Numbered from the stretch's first letter, positions 51,147 through 60,040 are shown. The stretch is 64,000 bases of DNA from CAVXEH01 sp963805305 (GCA_963805305.1 CAWDTM010000003.1:248001-312000); one strand, 5' to 3'. Notes: generated by a model from the sequence alone, not told the origin. Translations and numbers: made by a program.

Positions 51147-51313
51147 GGCCCGGTCCTCCTGCTCGGTGCGAGCGCTTCGGTTCGAGGGTGGCAGGGTACA
51201 TCACCGCGTCGTGTGGCCCGCTGCTCTCCAGTCCTCCATCGGACGGGCCCAGCCGATGCCGCCGGTCGGGCAGTCCGCCGCCCGGGCCACGCCGATGGGG
51301 GCGGGTTTGCTCC

Positions 51314-51910
51314 TCAGGCGCCGCGGCGGCGAGACGGGCGGTCGCGGTCCCGGTGGCGGAGCCAGTCGAGATAGGCCAGCAGCTCGGCTTCCTGTCCCGG
51401 GTGGAGGCGGGCGCCGGCGTAGAACACGGCGTGGGCGCCGGCATCGGCGAGTGGATCCACCTGCTCCGCACCCCCGGTCGCCCGGAGGGCCCACTCGAGC
51501 CGCCGCACGCCCCATGCCACGAGCGAGGCGCTCTCCCCCAGCGTGGCCTGCAGATCCGCGAGCAGGGCAAGGAACGCGGTCTGCGCCGCGCCGAACGCCC
51601 GGCGCCCGTCCTCGCTGAGCTCCACGACCCGAGACCGCCGGTCCGTGGGATGGGCGCGGACGCTGACGAGCCCATCGCGTTGCATGCCGCCCACGATGCG
51701 CGACATGGACGGGCTCGGAACGCCGGTGACCGCAGCAATCTCCCCCGGCGGGGCCGGGCCGCGCGTGGAGAGGACGGTCGCCACCTCGAACGCCCTCGGC
51801 GAGAGGCCCGTCCCTGCCAGTCGCTCTTCCAGCAGGGCTCCGAGCAGGTCGCTCACCACCGATGCGTGGAAGAGGACGGCCTGGTCAGGATTGATCATTT
51901 CATCCGGCAT
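51314..51910 (-). CDS. MarR-family transcriptional regulator
   Basis: About 198 residues. Helix-turn-helix PPGEIAAVTGVPSPSMSRIVGGMQ and the wing RAHPTDRRSRVVELS with DRR identify MarR. A C-terminal extension of about 60 residues is unusual. It is divergent from the binding-protein gene across 53 nt, a region relatively rich in A/T (TAGTAGTGTTAGATGATACT), so control of that gene is likely. Confidence 0.85.
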   Translation of the reverse strand: MPDEMINPDQAVLFHASVVSDLLGALLEERLAGTGLSPRAFEVATVLSTRGPAPPGEIAAVTGVPSPSMSRIVGGMQRDGLVSVRAHPTDRRSRVVELSEDGRRAFGAAQTAFLALLADLQATLGESASLVAWGVRRLEWALRATGGAEQVDPLADAGAHAVFYAGARLHPGQEAELLAYLDWLRHRDRDRPSRRRGA

Positions 51911-51963
51911 GATAGTAGTGTTAGATGATACTGACTCCGCACCGCGACAGGAGGATACGGCCG

Positions 51964-53292
51964 ATGCGTCCTGCCGAGCACCCCACGCGCGTTCGCACGA
52001 TGGCGATCGTCGCGCTTGTCGGGCTGGTCCTGAACGCCTGCAGCAGCAGGCCAGCCGGCAGCGCCGGGCCTACCGGGGCGCCGTCCGCCTCATCTGTTCG
52101 ATTCACCTTCGCCGCCTTCGGCGGAGGTGGAGCGCAGCTGACCTGGATGGTCCGCACTGCCAGGGCCTGGGCTGCCGACCACCCGGAGATCAACCTGACC
52201 ACCACCACCGGCAACTTCTACGCGAAGCCCGTGCCCTACCAGGCGCTGCAGGAGGCGTACTTCGCCTCGCCGGCGCCCGACGTGGTCGCCGGCTTCATTG
52301 GCGGGTCCATGACCGCTGACGCGGCGTCGGGCAGGTTCGCCGACCTCACCGATCTGTGGCAGTCGCTGGGGCTGGACGACGCGATCCCGAGGGCCATCGC
52401 GGATCTCGCCATGGTGAATGGCCACCGCTACTGGATCCCGACCCTCGCGCAGTGGAACCCGGTCTTCTACCGCACGGACGTGTTCGCCAGCGCAACGATC
52501 GAGCCGCCCGCCACCTGGGACGAGCTGCTTGCCGACTGCCGCGCGCTGCGGTCCGCCGGCATCGACCGGCCCATCGCGCAGGCCGGTGGTCAGAGCTGGT
52601 CCCCGCCTGCCGCACGCTGGTTCAGCACCGTCGATCTGGCCATGAACGGGGCCGATTTCCACGAGGCACTCGCCGCGGGCAGGGTGGCCTGGACCGACCC
52701 GCGGGTGAAGGCCGTGTTCGCGAAATGGAAGGACCTGTTCGACGCCGGCTGCTACGGCGATCCGGCCCTCCAGGCCTATGGGGATCCAATCCTTGAGCTC
52801 AAATCGGGCAGCACTGCCATGGACAACCTGGGCGAGTGGATCTTCGAGAATGCCGCCCTGACCAACGACCTGCCCATCGACTTCTTCCGGCCGCCGGTCA
52901 TCGATCCGGCGGTGCCGCGGACCGACATCGTGCTGGCGTACGGGCTCGCAATCCCCGCCGATTCGGCCCATCCCGAGCAGGCGGCGGCCCTCATCCGGGC
53001 GCTCGTCAGCGCCGATTCGCTGCGGACCGCCTACCAGACCGTCCCGCGCGTCATCCTGGACACGCGCGTCGACCCAGGCTACCTGCCCCGCCACGCCAGG
53101 GGACTGCAGCTTCTGGAGGACGCGGACCGGGTCGTGGAGCTGTGGGAGTTCACGGCCACGGAGCCGCAGGCGACCATTGGACTGTCCCTGTTCACGGCGT
53201 TCCTGCAAAATCCGACCACCCTGGGCGACGACCTGGCCGTGGCGGAACAGGCGAGGATGGCGGCCTACGGTTCCGCGAGGGCCGGCTCGTGA
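51964..53292 (+). CDS. Extracellular solute-binding lipoprotein (ABC sugar type)
   Basis: About 442 residues. The lipobox LVLNAC anchors it to the membrane; the mature part has the type 1 sugar-binding layout, with AQWNPVFYRTDVF and GSTAMDNLGEWIFE. It binds sugars or related solutes for ABC import. No permease or ATPase gene lies nearby, so it is an orphan. ATG at 51964, with AGGAGG 9 nt upstream. It overlaps the next gene in GTGA. Confidence 0.85.
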   Translation: MRPAEHPTRVRTMAIVALVGLVLNACSSRPAGSAGPTGAPSASSVRFTFAAFGGGGAQLTWMVRTARAWAADHPEINLTTTTGNFYAKPVPYQALQEAYFASPAPDVVAGFIGGSMTADAASGRFADLTDLWQSLGLDDAIPRAIADLAMVNGHRYWIPTLAQWNPVFYRTDVFASATIEPPATWDELLADCRALRSAGIDRPIAQAGGQSWSPPAARWFSTVDLAMNGADFHEALAAGRVAWTDPRVKAVFAKWKDLFDAGCYGDPALQAYGDPILELKSGSTAMDNLGEWIFENAALTNDLPIDFFRPPVIDPAVPRTDIVLAYGLAIPADSAHPEQAAALIRALVSADSLRTAYQTVPRVILDTRVDPGYLPRHARGLQLLEDADRVVELWEFTATEPQATIGLSLFTAFLQNPTTLGDDLAVAEQARMAAYGSARAGS

Positions 53293-53804
53293 CGTCCGAC
53301 GACCCCCAACATGCCGACGGCGCTGCCGCCTTCGACTACCTGATCGGCTCGTGGTGGGTGCGACATCGGTTCTGGAGCGAACGGACCGGACGCTGGCTTC
53401 GGCTGCAGGGGCCCTACCGGCTGGAGCCGCTCCTGGACGGGTCGGCCAACCTGGACCGCGCAGAGATCGCCGACATGCCGCCGTACCCGTTCATCGGCAG
53501 CTCGATCCGGGTCTACGACCCGGGGGAGGAGCGGTGGAGCATCGGCTGGATCGACAACCTCTCCCACGCTTTTGGCGTGATCGTCAGCGGAGCCATGCGG
53601 GGCGGGCGGGGCGAGTTCCACGGGACCCGCCCCGGTCGAGCCGGGACACAGCTCGTCCGGTTCCGCTGGCGGTTCCTGGCACCGGATCGCGCGCGCTGGA
53701 TCCAGGGCGTCTCAGACGATGACGGCGCGACCTGGCGGGCGACCTGGGCCATGTCCTTCCGGCGCGAGCCGGACGTCGCTCAGGGCCGGACGAGGTCCTC
53801 GTAG
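53289..53804 (+). CDS. DUF1579-like protein
   Basis: About 171 residues. The opening FDYLIGSWWVRHRFWSERTG resembles the DUF1579 start (LxGxW), followed by strands of a compact barrel with IRVYDPGEERWSIGWID. No catalytic motif is evident. The GTG start overlaps the binding-protein stop in GTGA, so the two are co-translated. Its 3' end overlaps the convergent beta-ureidopropionase gene by 25 nt. Confidence 0.65.
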   Translation: MTSDDPQHADGAAAFDYLIGSWWVRHRFWSERTGRWLRLQGPYRLEPLLDGSANLDRAEIADMPPYPFIGSSIRVYDPGEERWSIGWIDNLSHAFGVIVSGAMRGGRGEFHGTRPGRAGTQLVRFRWRFLAPDRARWIQGVSDDDGATWRATWAMSFRREPDVAQGRTRSS

Positions 53805-54628
53805 GCGTCCGGCCGTCGATCGCGGAAGAACTGCCAGGTCTGGCGCACCTCCTCGATCATGTCGAGGTCGAGGTCGCGGACCATGAGCTCCTCGTCGTGC
53901 GCGTCGCCGACATCGCCCACGAACTGGCCGCGCGGGTCGCAGAAATAGGACTGTCCGTAGAAGTCGTCGTCCCCCAGCGGCTCGATGCCGACCCGGTTGA
54001 TGGTTCCCACGTAGTAGCCGTTCGCCAGGGCATGGCTGACCTGCTCGACCCGCCACAGGTATTCCGAGAGCCCGCGCGACGTGGCCGACGGGATGAAGAC
54101 GATCTCCGCCCCGTTGAGGCCCAGGGCGCGCGCGCCCTCCGGGAAGTGGCGGTCGTAGCAGATGTAGACACCGATCTTGCCGACCGCGGTGTCGAAGACC
54201 GGATAGCCCAGGTTGCCGGGACGGAAGTAGAACTTCTCCCAGAAACCCTTCACCTGCGGGATGTGCGTCTTGCGGTACTTCCCCAGGTAGCTCCCGTCCG
54301 CGTCGATCACCGCGGCGGTGTTGTAGTAGATCCCGCTCGCGTGCTCATCCTCCTCGTACATCGGCACGATGAGGACCATCCCGGTCTCCTTCGCGAGCTC
54401 CTGCATGCGCTTCGTGGTCGGACCGTCGGGGATGTGCTCCGTGTAGCTGTAGTACTGCGGATCCTGGACCTGGCAGAAGTACGGACCGTAGAAGAGCTCC
54501 TGGAAGCACATCACCGTGGCGCCCTGCTTTGCGGCCTCGCGCGCGTAGCGGACGTGCTTCTCGATCATCGAGTCCTTGTCGCCGGTCCACTCCGCCTGGA
54601 GCAGGGCCGCGCGGACGATTCGTGCCAT
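53780..54628 (-). CDS. Beta-ureidopropionase/N-carbamoyl-beta-alanine amidohydrolase
   Basis: About 282 residues of the nitrilase superfamily. Triad: Glu in MCFQELFYGPYF, Lys in YRKTHIPQV, Cys in YICYDRHFPEGAR. The strings CFQELFYGPYFC and HIPQVKGFWEKFYFRPGN (partly quoted) are typical of beta-ureidopropionase, which releases beta-alanine, CO2 and ammonia from the product of dihydropyrimidinase. Agmatine-related N-carbamoylputrescine amidase is the close alternative. ATG at 54628. Confidence 0.88.
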   Translation of the reverse strand: MARIVRAALLQAEWTGDKDSMIEKHVRYAREAAKQGATVMCFQELFYGPYFCQVQDPQYYSYTEHIPDGPTTKRMQELAKETGMVLIVPMYEEDEHASGIYYNTAAVIDADGSYLGKYRKTHIPQVKGFWEKFYFRPGNLGYPVFDTAVGKIGVYICYDRHFPEGARALGLNGAEIVFIPSATSRGLSEYLWRVEQVSHALANGYYVGTINRVGIEPLGDDDFYGQSYFCDPRGQFVGDVGDAHDEELMVRDLDLDMIEEVRQTWQFFRDRRPDAYEDLVRP

Positions 54629-54719
54629 CTCAGGTCGGCCTCCATCTCGGTGCGTTCGGGCTCGCAAGGAGCCGCATGAGAGGCCGATACTCTACATCGG
54701 TCCACGACGAGGTCGACCC

Positions 54720-55577
54720 ATGCGAGAGCTGGACATTGCGCTGCCCGGCGGTGGCGTGTTGCACGCCTACGACTCGGGCCCCGTGCCGGATGGAGACGGT
54801 CTGGCTCTGATCTGGCACCACGGCACCCCGAACATCGGCCTGCCACCCGAGCCGCTCGATCCGCTGGCGAAGAGGCTCGGCATCCGGTGGCTCGGGTTCG
54901 ATCGTCCCGGGTATGGCGGGTCGAGCCGGGCCCCGGGCAGGACGGTGGCCGGCGCCGCAGCCTGGGCGGGCGCGGTGGCCGATGCCCTGGGCATCGATCA
55001 TTTCGCGGTGATGGGCCACTCGGGCGGGGGTCCCCACGCCCTCGCCTGCGCGGCGCTCCTTCCCGAGCGGGTCACCGCGGTGGTGAGCGTCTCCGGCCTC
55101 GCCCCGATCGATGCGGAGGGCCTCGACTGGTTCGCCGGGATGGCCGACAGCGGCGCAGCCGCGTTGCGGGCAGCCACGGCGGGGCTGGCGGCAAAGGAGC
55201 GGTACGAGGCCGCCGCTCCCCAGGGCGAGCCGGGCTTCACGGCCGCCGACGTGGCCGCGCTGGAGGGGGAGTGGGGCTGGTTCGGGACGGTCGTTCGGCC
55301 CGCGCTGGCAGGTGGGTCGCAGGGCCTCGTCGACGACGACCTCGCGTACGTGGCGCCGTGGGGCTTTGATCTCGAACCGGTGCGGGTGCCGGTGCTGCTC
55401 CTCCACGGCGCTGCCGACAGGATCGCGCCGCTCGCCCACGCGCAGTGGCTCGCGAGCCGGATCGCAGGCGCCGAGCTGCGGGTTGGGCCCGGGGACGGGC
55501 ACATCTCCATCCTCCGCTCGGCCGGCGACGCGCTCGAGTGGCTGCGTACTCCGGACGGCGGCGGGCGCCAGCCCTGA
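54720..55577 (+). CDS. Alpha/beta hydrolase, paralogue of 25178-26068
   Basis: About 285 residues. HHGTPN oxyanion region, nucleophile GHSGGGPH, and acid/base residues in LHGAADRIAPL and GDGHISI. The elbow here is GHS against GRS in the paralogue. Sequence similarity runs over the full length. The substrate is unknown. It stands divergent from the beta-ureidopropionase gene. Confidence 0.84.
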   Translation: MRELDIALPGGGVLHAYDSGPVPDGDGLALIWHHGTPNIGLPPEPLDPLAKRLGIRWLGFDRPGYGGSSRAPGRTVAGAAAWAGAVADALGIDHFAVMGHSGGGPHALACAALLPERVTAVVSVSGLAPIDAEGLDWFAGMADSGAAALRAATAGLAAKERYEAAAPQGEPGFTAADVAALEGEWGWFGTVVRPALAGGSQGLVDDDLAYVAPWGFDLEPVRVPVLLLHGAADRIAPLAHAQWLASRIAGAELRVGPGDGHISILRSAGDALEWLRTPDGGGRQP

Positions 55578-55618
55578 TGGGGACCGGCAGCCGCCCTGCC
55601 GGGTTCGCCCCGGCTGGC

Positions 55619-55624
55619 TAGACT
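55619..55624 (+). promoter_or_regulatory. Putative -10 element of the anchored NTR-like gene
   Basis: TAGACT, 7 nt before the ATG at 55632, without a Shine-Dalgarno. Confidence 0.5.
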
Positions 55625-55631
55625 GCCGCCG

Positions 55632-56183
55632 ATGAGCTCCTCCCGGGCACGGCGCCTTCTCCCCGTCCTCACCCTGCTCGCGGTGCTTGCCGCCGTCCCG
55701 GCTCCTGCTGTGGCGGGCTGCCCGTTGATACCGACGCCGGACGACGCCCTCGCCCGGGCCGGCGTCGCGTTCGTGGGAACGGTCACGGGAGTGGCCGATG
55801 ACGGGCAGACCGCAACCTTCGACGTCGCGGAGATCTGGAAGGGAACGAACCTCGCGAATCCCATCACGGTGTACGGGCTTGGCGTGGATACGGCGGGAGC
55901 GGCGGCCGGCGGACGGACCTGGGCGGTGGGGACGAGGTACCTGGTCTTCCCGACCCTGGACAAGAACGGCAACCTTCTCGACCGCGGGTGCTCGCCAAGC
56001 GTCGCGTACACGGCGGCGCTCGACGGGTTGCGGCCGGCATCGGCGCATGCCCCGCAGGGTCCGCCGACCTCGGGCGTGCCCGGCGACCCGCCCATTGCGG
56101 CGGTCTTCCTGGTCATCGTGATCTTCGGAACGCTGGGCGCCGTCTTCCTGTGGCGGATGGGCAGGGTGGAGACCGAACCCTAG
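55632..56183 (+). CDS. Secreted, C-terminally anchored small-domain protein (TIMP/NTR-like)
   Basis: About 183 residues. N-terminal signal peptide (LLPVLTLLAVLAAVPAPAVA) followed by a Cys immediately after cleavage, a domain of about 100 residues (VAFVGTVTGVADDGQTATFDVAEIWKG, Cys in RGCSPS) and a C-terminal helix (AAVFLVIVIFGTLGAVFLW) with a short tail. The Cys right after the signal and a second Cys near the domain end recall the TIMP/netrin-like fold. Function unknown. It heads a run with the channel and protease genes. Confidence 0.65.
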   Translation: MSSSRARRLLPVLTLLAVLAAVPAPAVAGCPLIPTPDDALARAGVAFVGTVTGVADDGQTATFDVAEIWKGTNLANPITVYGLGVDTAGAAAGGRTWAVGTRYLVFPTLDKNGNLLDRGCSPSVAYTAALDGLRPASAHAPQGPPTSGVPGDPPIAAVFLVIVIFGTLGAVFLWRMGRVETEP

Positions 56184-56213
56184 GCGCGCCTATCGGCGCC
56201 GGATGCGGCATGG

Positions 56214-56219
56214 CACAAT
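56214..56219 (+). promoter_or_regulatory. Putative -10 element of the potassium-channel gene
   Basis: CACAAT, 6 nt before the ATG at 56226; a CANNNT variant of the usual motif. Confidence 0.4.
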
Positions 56220-56225
56220 CCGGGC

Positions 56226-57305
56226 ATGCCGGCCGGGCTCCGCTCCTTCTTCCGCGTTCCGCCGATGCTACGGAGGATCGTGTTCCACGCCCGGCGCGTT
56301 GGCGGGTCGGTGGACCGCCACTTCTTCTTCGCGTTGGCCGGCGGGCTCGTCGGCTTCGTGGTGCTGGCGGCGGTTGCCATCACGTTCCTCGAAAAGCCCT
56401 TCACCCTGGGTGGCTTCGGGCAGTCCTTCTACTGGGCACTGACGACCGTCCTGGGCCAGGGAGACAGCAACTACGTGACCTCGCCGGGCGGATGGGTCGT
56501 GAGCTGGCTGCTCGTCCTGTTCGGCGTCGCGATCGTGGGCGCCATCACCGGCGCATTCGTCGGGTTCGTCATCGACTTTCTTCTCAAGGAGGGCCAGGGG
56601 ATGGGAGCCGCGGGTTTTCGCGACCACATCGTCATCTGCGGCTGGAACACGACCGCGCGGGAGATGGTCAAAGAGCTCAAGACCGACGAGTACCGCTCCA
56701 AGGTGGTCGTCCTCCACGAGGCGGAGCGCAACCCGGCCGGGGAGGGTGTCTATTTCGTGCGCGGCGACACGACCACGGAGCATGATCTGCAGCGGGCGGG
56801 CATCGAGGAGGCCTCCGCGGCGCTCGTGGTTCCTGCGGATCCGTCCAACGAGGCGGACATGCGCTCGATCCTGACGACCATGGCGATCGAATCGATCGCC
56901 CCACAGGTGCGGACCGTGGTGGAGGTCAACAACCCGGCGCACGTGGAGCACCTGCGACGGGCGCACGCCGACGAGGTGCTCGTCACGTCGCGCCTGGCGT
57001 CGAGGCTGCTCGCAAGGTCCGCGCTGTACCCGGGCCTTTCCGAGCTGGTGACCGACATCGTCTCCGGCGGCGAGGGCTCCGAGCTCTACCGCGTGGCGCT
57101 CCCGGACGACTACTGCGGCCTGAACGTCGACGAGCTGTCCGCGCGCCTGCGCGCGGAGCACCGCGCGACGCTGCTGGGGATCAGCCGCGACGGATCGGCC
57201 CATGTGAACCCTCCGGCTGATTTCCGCCTCGAGCCGGGCGACGACGCGGTCGTCGTGGCCGAGTCGCTCGGGACCCTGGCCCCCCTGCGGCTGCAGCACG
57301 ACTGA
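56226..57305 (+). CDS. Two-helix ion-channel protein with RCK (TrkA-N/TrkA-C) domains
   Basis: About 359 residues. Pore module of two helices (residues about 35-56 and 87-112) with a loop between, then a Rossmann TrkA-N domain (HIVICGWNTTAREMVKEL, residues about 133-250) and a TrkA-C lobe. It should gate cation flux by nucleotide or ligand binding. The selectivity-filter position reads TTVLGQGDSNY instead of the usual TVGYGD, so the pore is atypical or from a divergent subfamily. It lies 16 nt upstream of the MarP-like protease gene. Confidence 0.78.
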   Translation: MPAGLRSFFRVPPMLRRIVFHARRVGGSVDRHFFFALAGGLVGFVVLAAVAITFLEKPFTLGGFGQSFYWALTTVLGQGDSNYVTSPGGWVVSWLLVLFGVAIVGAITGAFVGFVIDFLLKEGQGMGAAGFRDHIVICGWNTTAREMVKELKTDEYRSKVVVLHEAERNPAGEGVYFVRGDTTTEHDLQRAGIEEASAALVVPADPSNEADMRSILTTMAIESIAPQVRTVVEVNNPAHVEHLRRAHADEVLVTSRLASRLLARSALYPGLSELVTDIVSGGEGSELYRVALPDDYCGLNVDELSARLRAEHRATLLGISRDGSAHVNPPADFRLEPGDDAVVVAESLGTLAPLRLQHD

Positions 57306-57320
57306 CCGTCGACCCGCCGC

Positions 57321-58499
57321 ATGAACCTCCTGGACCTCGCCGCCATCGCGATTCTGGCGGCGGCGGTCGCGCTGGGGGCGTGGGCGGGCTTCTTCCCGCA
57401 GCTGCTGGGACTGGTCGGGGCCGCCGCGGGGTTCGGCGTTGCGCTGGTGGCCACGAATGCGCTGCACCCGACGCTCGCCGCCATCGGCCAGCCGCTGCGC
57501 GCCGTGGTGGCTGCGTCCGGCCTGGTGGCATTGACCCTCCTCGGCGAGGCCGCCGGCTCCGCCCTGGGGAGTCGGGCCCGGGCCGCCATGCGCGAACGAC
57601 TCCTCGCGACCATCGACCTGGCCGGGGGTGCGCTGATCGGGTTCGGACAGGGTGTCCTGGCGCTCTGGCTGGTGGGCGGTCTGATCCTGGCGGGAGCCAT
57701 GCCCGGGCTGGAGCGCAGCGCCTCGGACTCGGTTATCCTGGGCGCCGTCAACCGCGTGCTCCCCGCGCCCGGGGGAGTGGCGACCCAGATCGTGAGCCTG
57801 CTGGCGCCCACGGAGTTCCCGCAGCTCTTCGCCGGCATCGAGCCCCCGCCGGCACCGGCCCTGGACCTGCCCGATGGCGCGACCGCTCGCGGGCTGACGG
57901 CGTCGGCAGAGGCGAGCACCGTGCAGGTTCTCGTGATCGGTTGCGGTCATGAGCAGCTGGGGACCGGCTTCTTCGTGACGAGCGATGTCGTCGTGACCAA
58001 CGCACACGTCGTCGCCGGCGGCGACACGATGTCCGTGGCCCTCGGGGGCAGGACATACGAGGCGCTTCTCATCCTCTACGACCCGAAGCAGGACATTGCC
58101 CTTCTGCGGGTGCCCACCGCTTCTGCGCCGGCGCTGCGCCTCTCCGACACGACGCCCCAGCGAGGCACCGCGGCGGGCGCGCTTGGCCACCCCGGTGGCG
58201 GTGACCTCACCGTGATCCCGGCGGTGGTCACCGCCGAGTTCGACGCTGCCGGCCCCGACATCTACGGCGGCGGCTCCGTGACCCGCAGCATCCTCGAGCT
58301 GCGAGCCGACGTCCGGCGCGGCGATTCGGGCGGGCCGCTGCTGACCGCGCCGGGTGTCGTGGGAGGAGTCATCTTCGGTGCCTCCCGCGTGGACCCCGGG
58401 GTGGGGTACGCGCTGGCCGTCTCGTCGATTGCGACGGAGATCAGGGAGGGGTCGACCCGGACCGCGGGCGTCGACCCGGGAGCGTGCGTGAGCGAATGA
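57321..58499 (+). CDS. MarP-like membrane serine protease (CvpA-type helices plus trypsin fold)
   Basis: About 392 residues. Four hydrophobic helices (residues about 1-125) of the colicin-V-production type are followed by a trypsin-like domain with catalytic His229 (TNAHVV), Asp258 (QDIALL) and Ser336 (GDSGGPL). Cysteines in IGCGHEQ and at the C-terminus (GACVSE) may form the disulfide seen in mycobacterial MarP, which protects against acid and oxidative stress. The protease part lies outside the membrane. It is co-transcribed with the channel gene (16 nt gap). Confidence 0.87.
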   Translation: MNLLDLAAIAILAAAVALGAWAGFFPQLLGLVGAAAGFGVALVATNALHPTLAAIGQPLRAVVAASGLVALTLLGEAAGSALGSRARAAMRERLLATIDLAGGALIGFGQGVLALWLVGGLILAGAMPGLERSASDSVILGAVNRVLPAPGGVATQIVSLLAPTEFPQLFAGIEPPPAPALDLPDGATARGLTASAEASTVQVLVIGCGHEQLGTGFFVTSDVVVTNAHVVAGGDTMSVALGGRTYEALLILYDPKQDIALLRVPTASAPALRLSDTTPQRGTAAGALGHPGGGDLTVIPAVVTAEFDAAGPDIYGGGSVTRSILELRADVRRGDSGGPLLTAPGVVGGVIFGASRVDPGVGYALAVSSIATEIREGSTRTAGVDPGACVSE

Positions 58500-58606
58500 G
58501 GAAGACCCAGCATGAACGCGGTCCTGCGCACCATCGGCTCATGAGGGGCTGGTTGCGTGTGGTGTAATCGGGATCTTCACCGACGTCCCACGCCGAGGAG
58601 GCTCAC

Positions 58607-59938
58607 ATGGCCATCACGCGTGATCGGCTCAGCACCGACGAGATCCTGCGGCTGAACCGCGAGTACACCTTCTTCTCCTGGTCCGCCCAGGCGAAGGTCA
58701 ACCCCATCGTCATCGATCGCGCGGAGGGGATCTACTTCTGGGACCCCGACGGCAAGCGGTACATCGACTTCAACAGCCAGCTCATGAGCGTGAACATCGG
58801 CCATGGCGATACCCGCGTGGCCGATGCCATCACCGCGCAGGCCCACCAGCTGGCGTTCGCCGCTCCGCAGTTCGCGACGGAGGTCCGCGGCCGTCTGGGG
58901 AAGCTCCTTTCCGAGCTGACCCCGGGTGAGCTGAACACCTTCTTCTTCACCCTGGGCGGCGCCGAGGCCAACGAGAACGCGCTGCGGATGGCCCGCCTCT
59001 ACACCGGGCGCCAGAAGGTGATCGCGCGGCATCGGTCCTACCACGGCGCGACCGCGGGGGCCATCAGCGTCACCGGCGACCCACGCCGCTGGGCGAACGA
59101 GTCCGGCGGCGTCCCCGGCGTGATCCGGGTGCTCGACCCGTGGCGCTGGGGGCACGGCGAGCCGGAGCCCCTGGACCAGCACCTCGCCTACCTGGAGGAG
59201 GTGATCGGGTACGAGGGTCCGCAGACCATCGCCGCCTTCATTCTCGAGACGGTGACCGGCACCAACGGAATCCTGATCCCGCCCGATGGGTACCTCCAGG
59301 CCATTCGCGAGCTGTGCACCCGGCACGGCATCGTGATGATCGCCGACGAGGTGATGGCCGGATTCGGGCGCACCGGGCGCTGGTTCGCGGTGGACCACTG
59401 GGACGTGGTTCCCGACCTGCTGACCATGGCCAAGGGGCTGACCAGCTCCTACCTGCCGCTGGGCGCGGTGGCCATGAGCCCGGAGATTGCCCACGCCTTC
59501 GACGAGCGCGTCTACTTCGGCGGACTGACCTACTCCGCTCACCCGATGAGCTGCGCCGCCGCCATCGCCGCGGTCGAGGTCCTGCGCGACGACGACCTGG
59601 TGGGCAACGCCGCCCGCCTGGACCCGGTCCTGCGCGAGCTGCAGCACGAGCTCAAGACGAAGCATCCGAGCGTCGGCAACGTCCGAAACATCGGCCTCTT
59701 CGGGATCGTGGAGCTGATCCGGAATCGCCAGACGCGCGAGCCGCTCTCCGCCTTCAACACCACGGCACCCGAGATGAGCGCCTTCGACGCCCGCCTCCGG
59801 GCCGATGGCCTCTACACGATGACCCACTGGAACGGCTTCTTCACCAATCCCCCGCTGTGCATCACCGAGGAGCAGCTGCGGGAGGGCTTCGCGATCATCG
59901 ACCGGGCGCTTGAGGTGACGGACGCGGCCGTGGTCTGA
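58607..59938 (+). CDS. Class III aminotransferase (beta-alanine/taurine type)
   Basis: About 443 residues. PLP lysine in TMAKGLTSSYLPLGA, the substrate-phosphate region GGAEANENALRMAR, and DEVMAGFGRTGRWF are typical of taurine-pyruvate and beta-alanine-pyruvate aminotransferases. It would turn beta-alanine, the product of beta-ureidopropionase, into malonate semialdehyde. GAGGAGG stands before the ATG. The NCS1 permease follows after about 100 nt on the same strand. Confidence 0.89.
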   Translation: MAITRDRLSTDEILRLNREYTFFSWSAQAKVNPIVIDRAEGIYFWDPDGKRYIDFNSQLMSVNIGHGDTRVADAITAQAHQLAFAAPQFATEVRGRLGKLLSELTPGELNTFFFTLGGAEANENALRMARLYTGRQKVIARHRSYHGATAGAISVTGDPRRWANESGGVPGVIRVLDPWRWGHGEPEPLDQHLAYLEEVIGYEGPQTIAAFILETVTGTNGILIPPDGYLQAIRELCTRHGIVMIADEVMAGFGRTGRWFAVDHWDVVPDLLTMAKGLTSSYLPLGAVAMSPEIAHAFDERVYFGGLTYSAHPMSCAAAIAAVEVLRDDDLVGNAARLDPVLRELQHELKTKHPSVGNVRNIGLFGIVELIRNRQTREPLSAFNTTAPEMSAFDARLRADGLYTMTHWNGFFTNPPLCITEEQLREGFAIIDRALEVTDAAVV

Positions 59939-60040
59939 CCTATGTCGACGGAGGAGGTGCCGGAGGGCTCAAGGGATGCACGCGACCTTGCGTGGGGGTT
60001 GATCGCCATCGGTCAATGAAGGACGCACCGGAGGACGCCC

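Noticed and set aside
51878..51964. A palindromic operator in the MarR/binding-protein gap
   Set aside because: The A/T-rich TAGTAGTGTTAGATGATACT region has only partial symmetry and imperfect repeats of ATGATA, too weak to call a site.
56268..58190. A 640-codon minus-strand frame
   Set aside because: Antisense to the channel and MarP-like protease genes; His/Arg/Gln-rich shadow composition.
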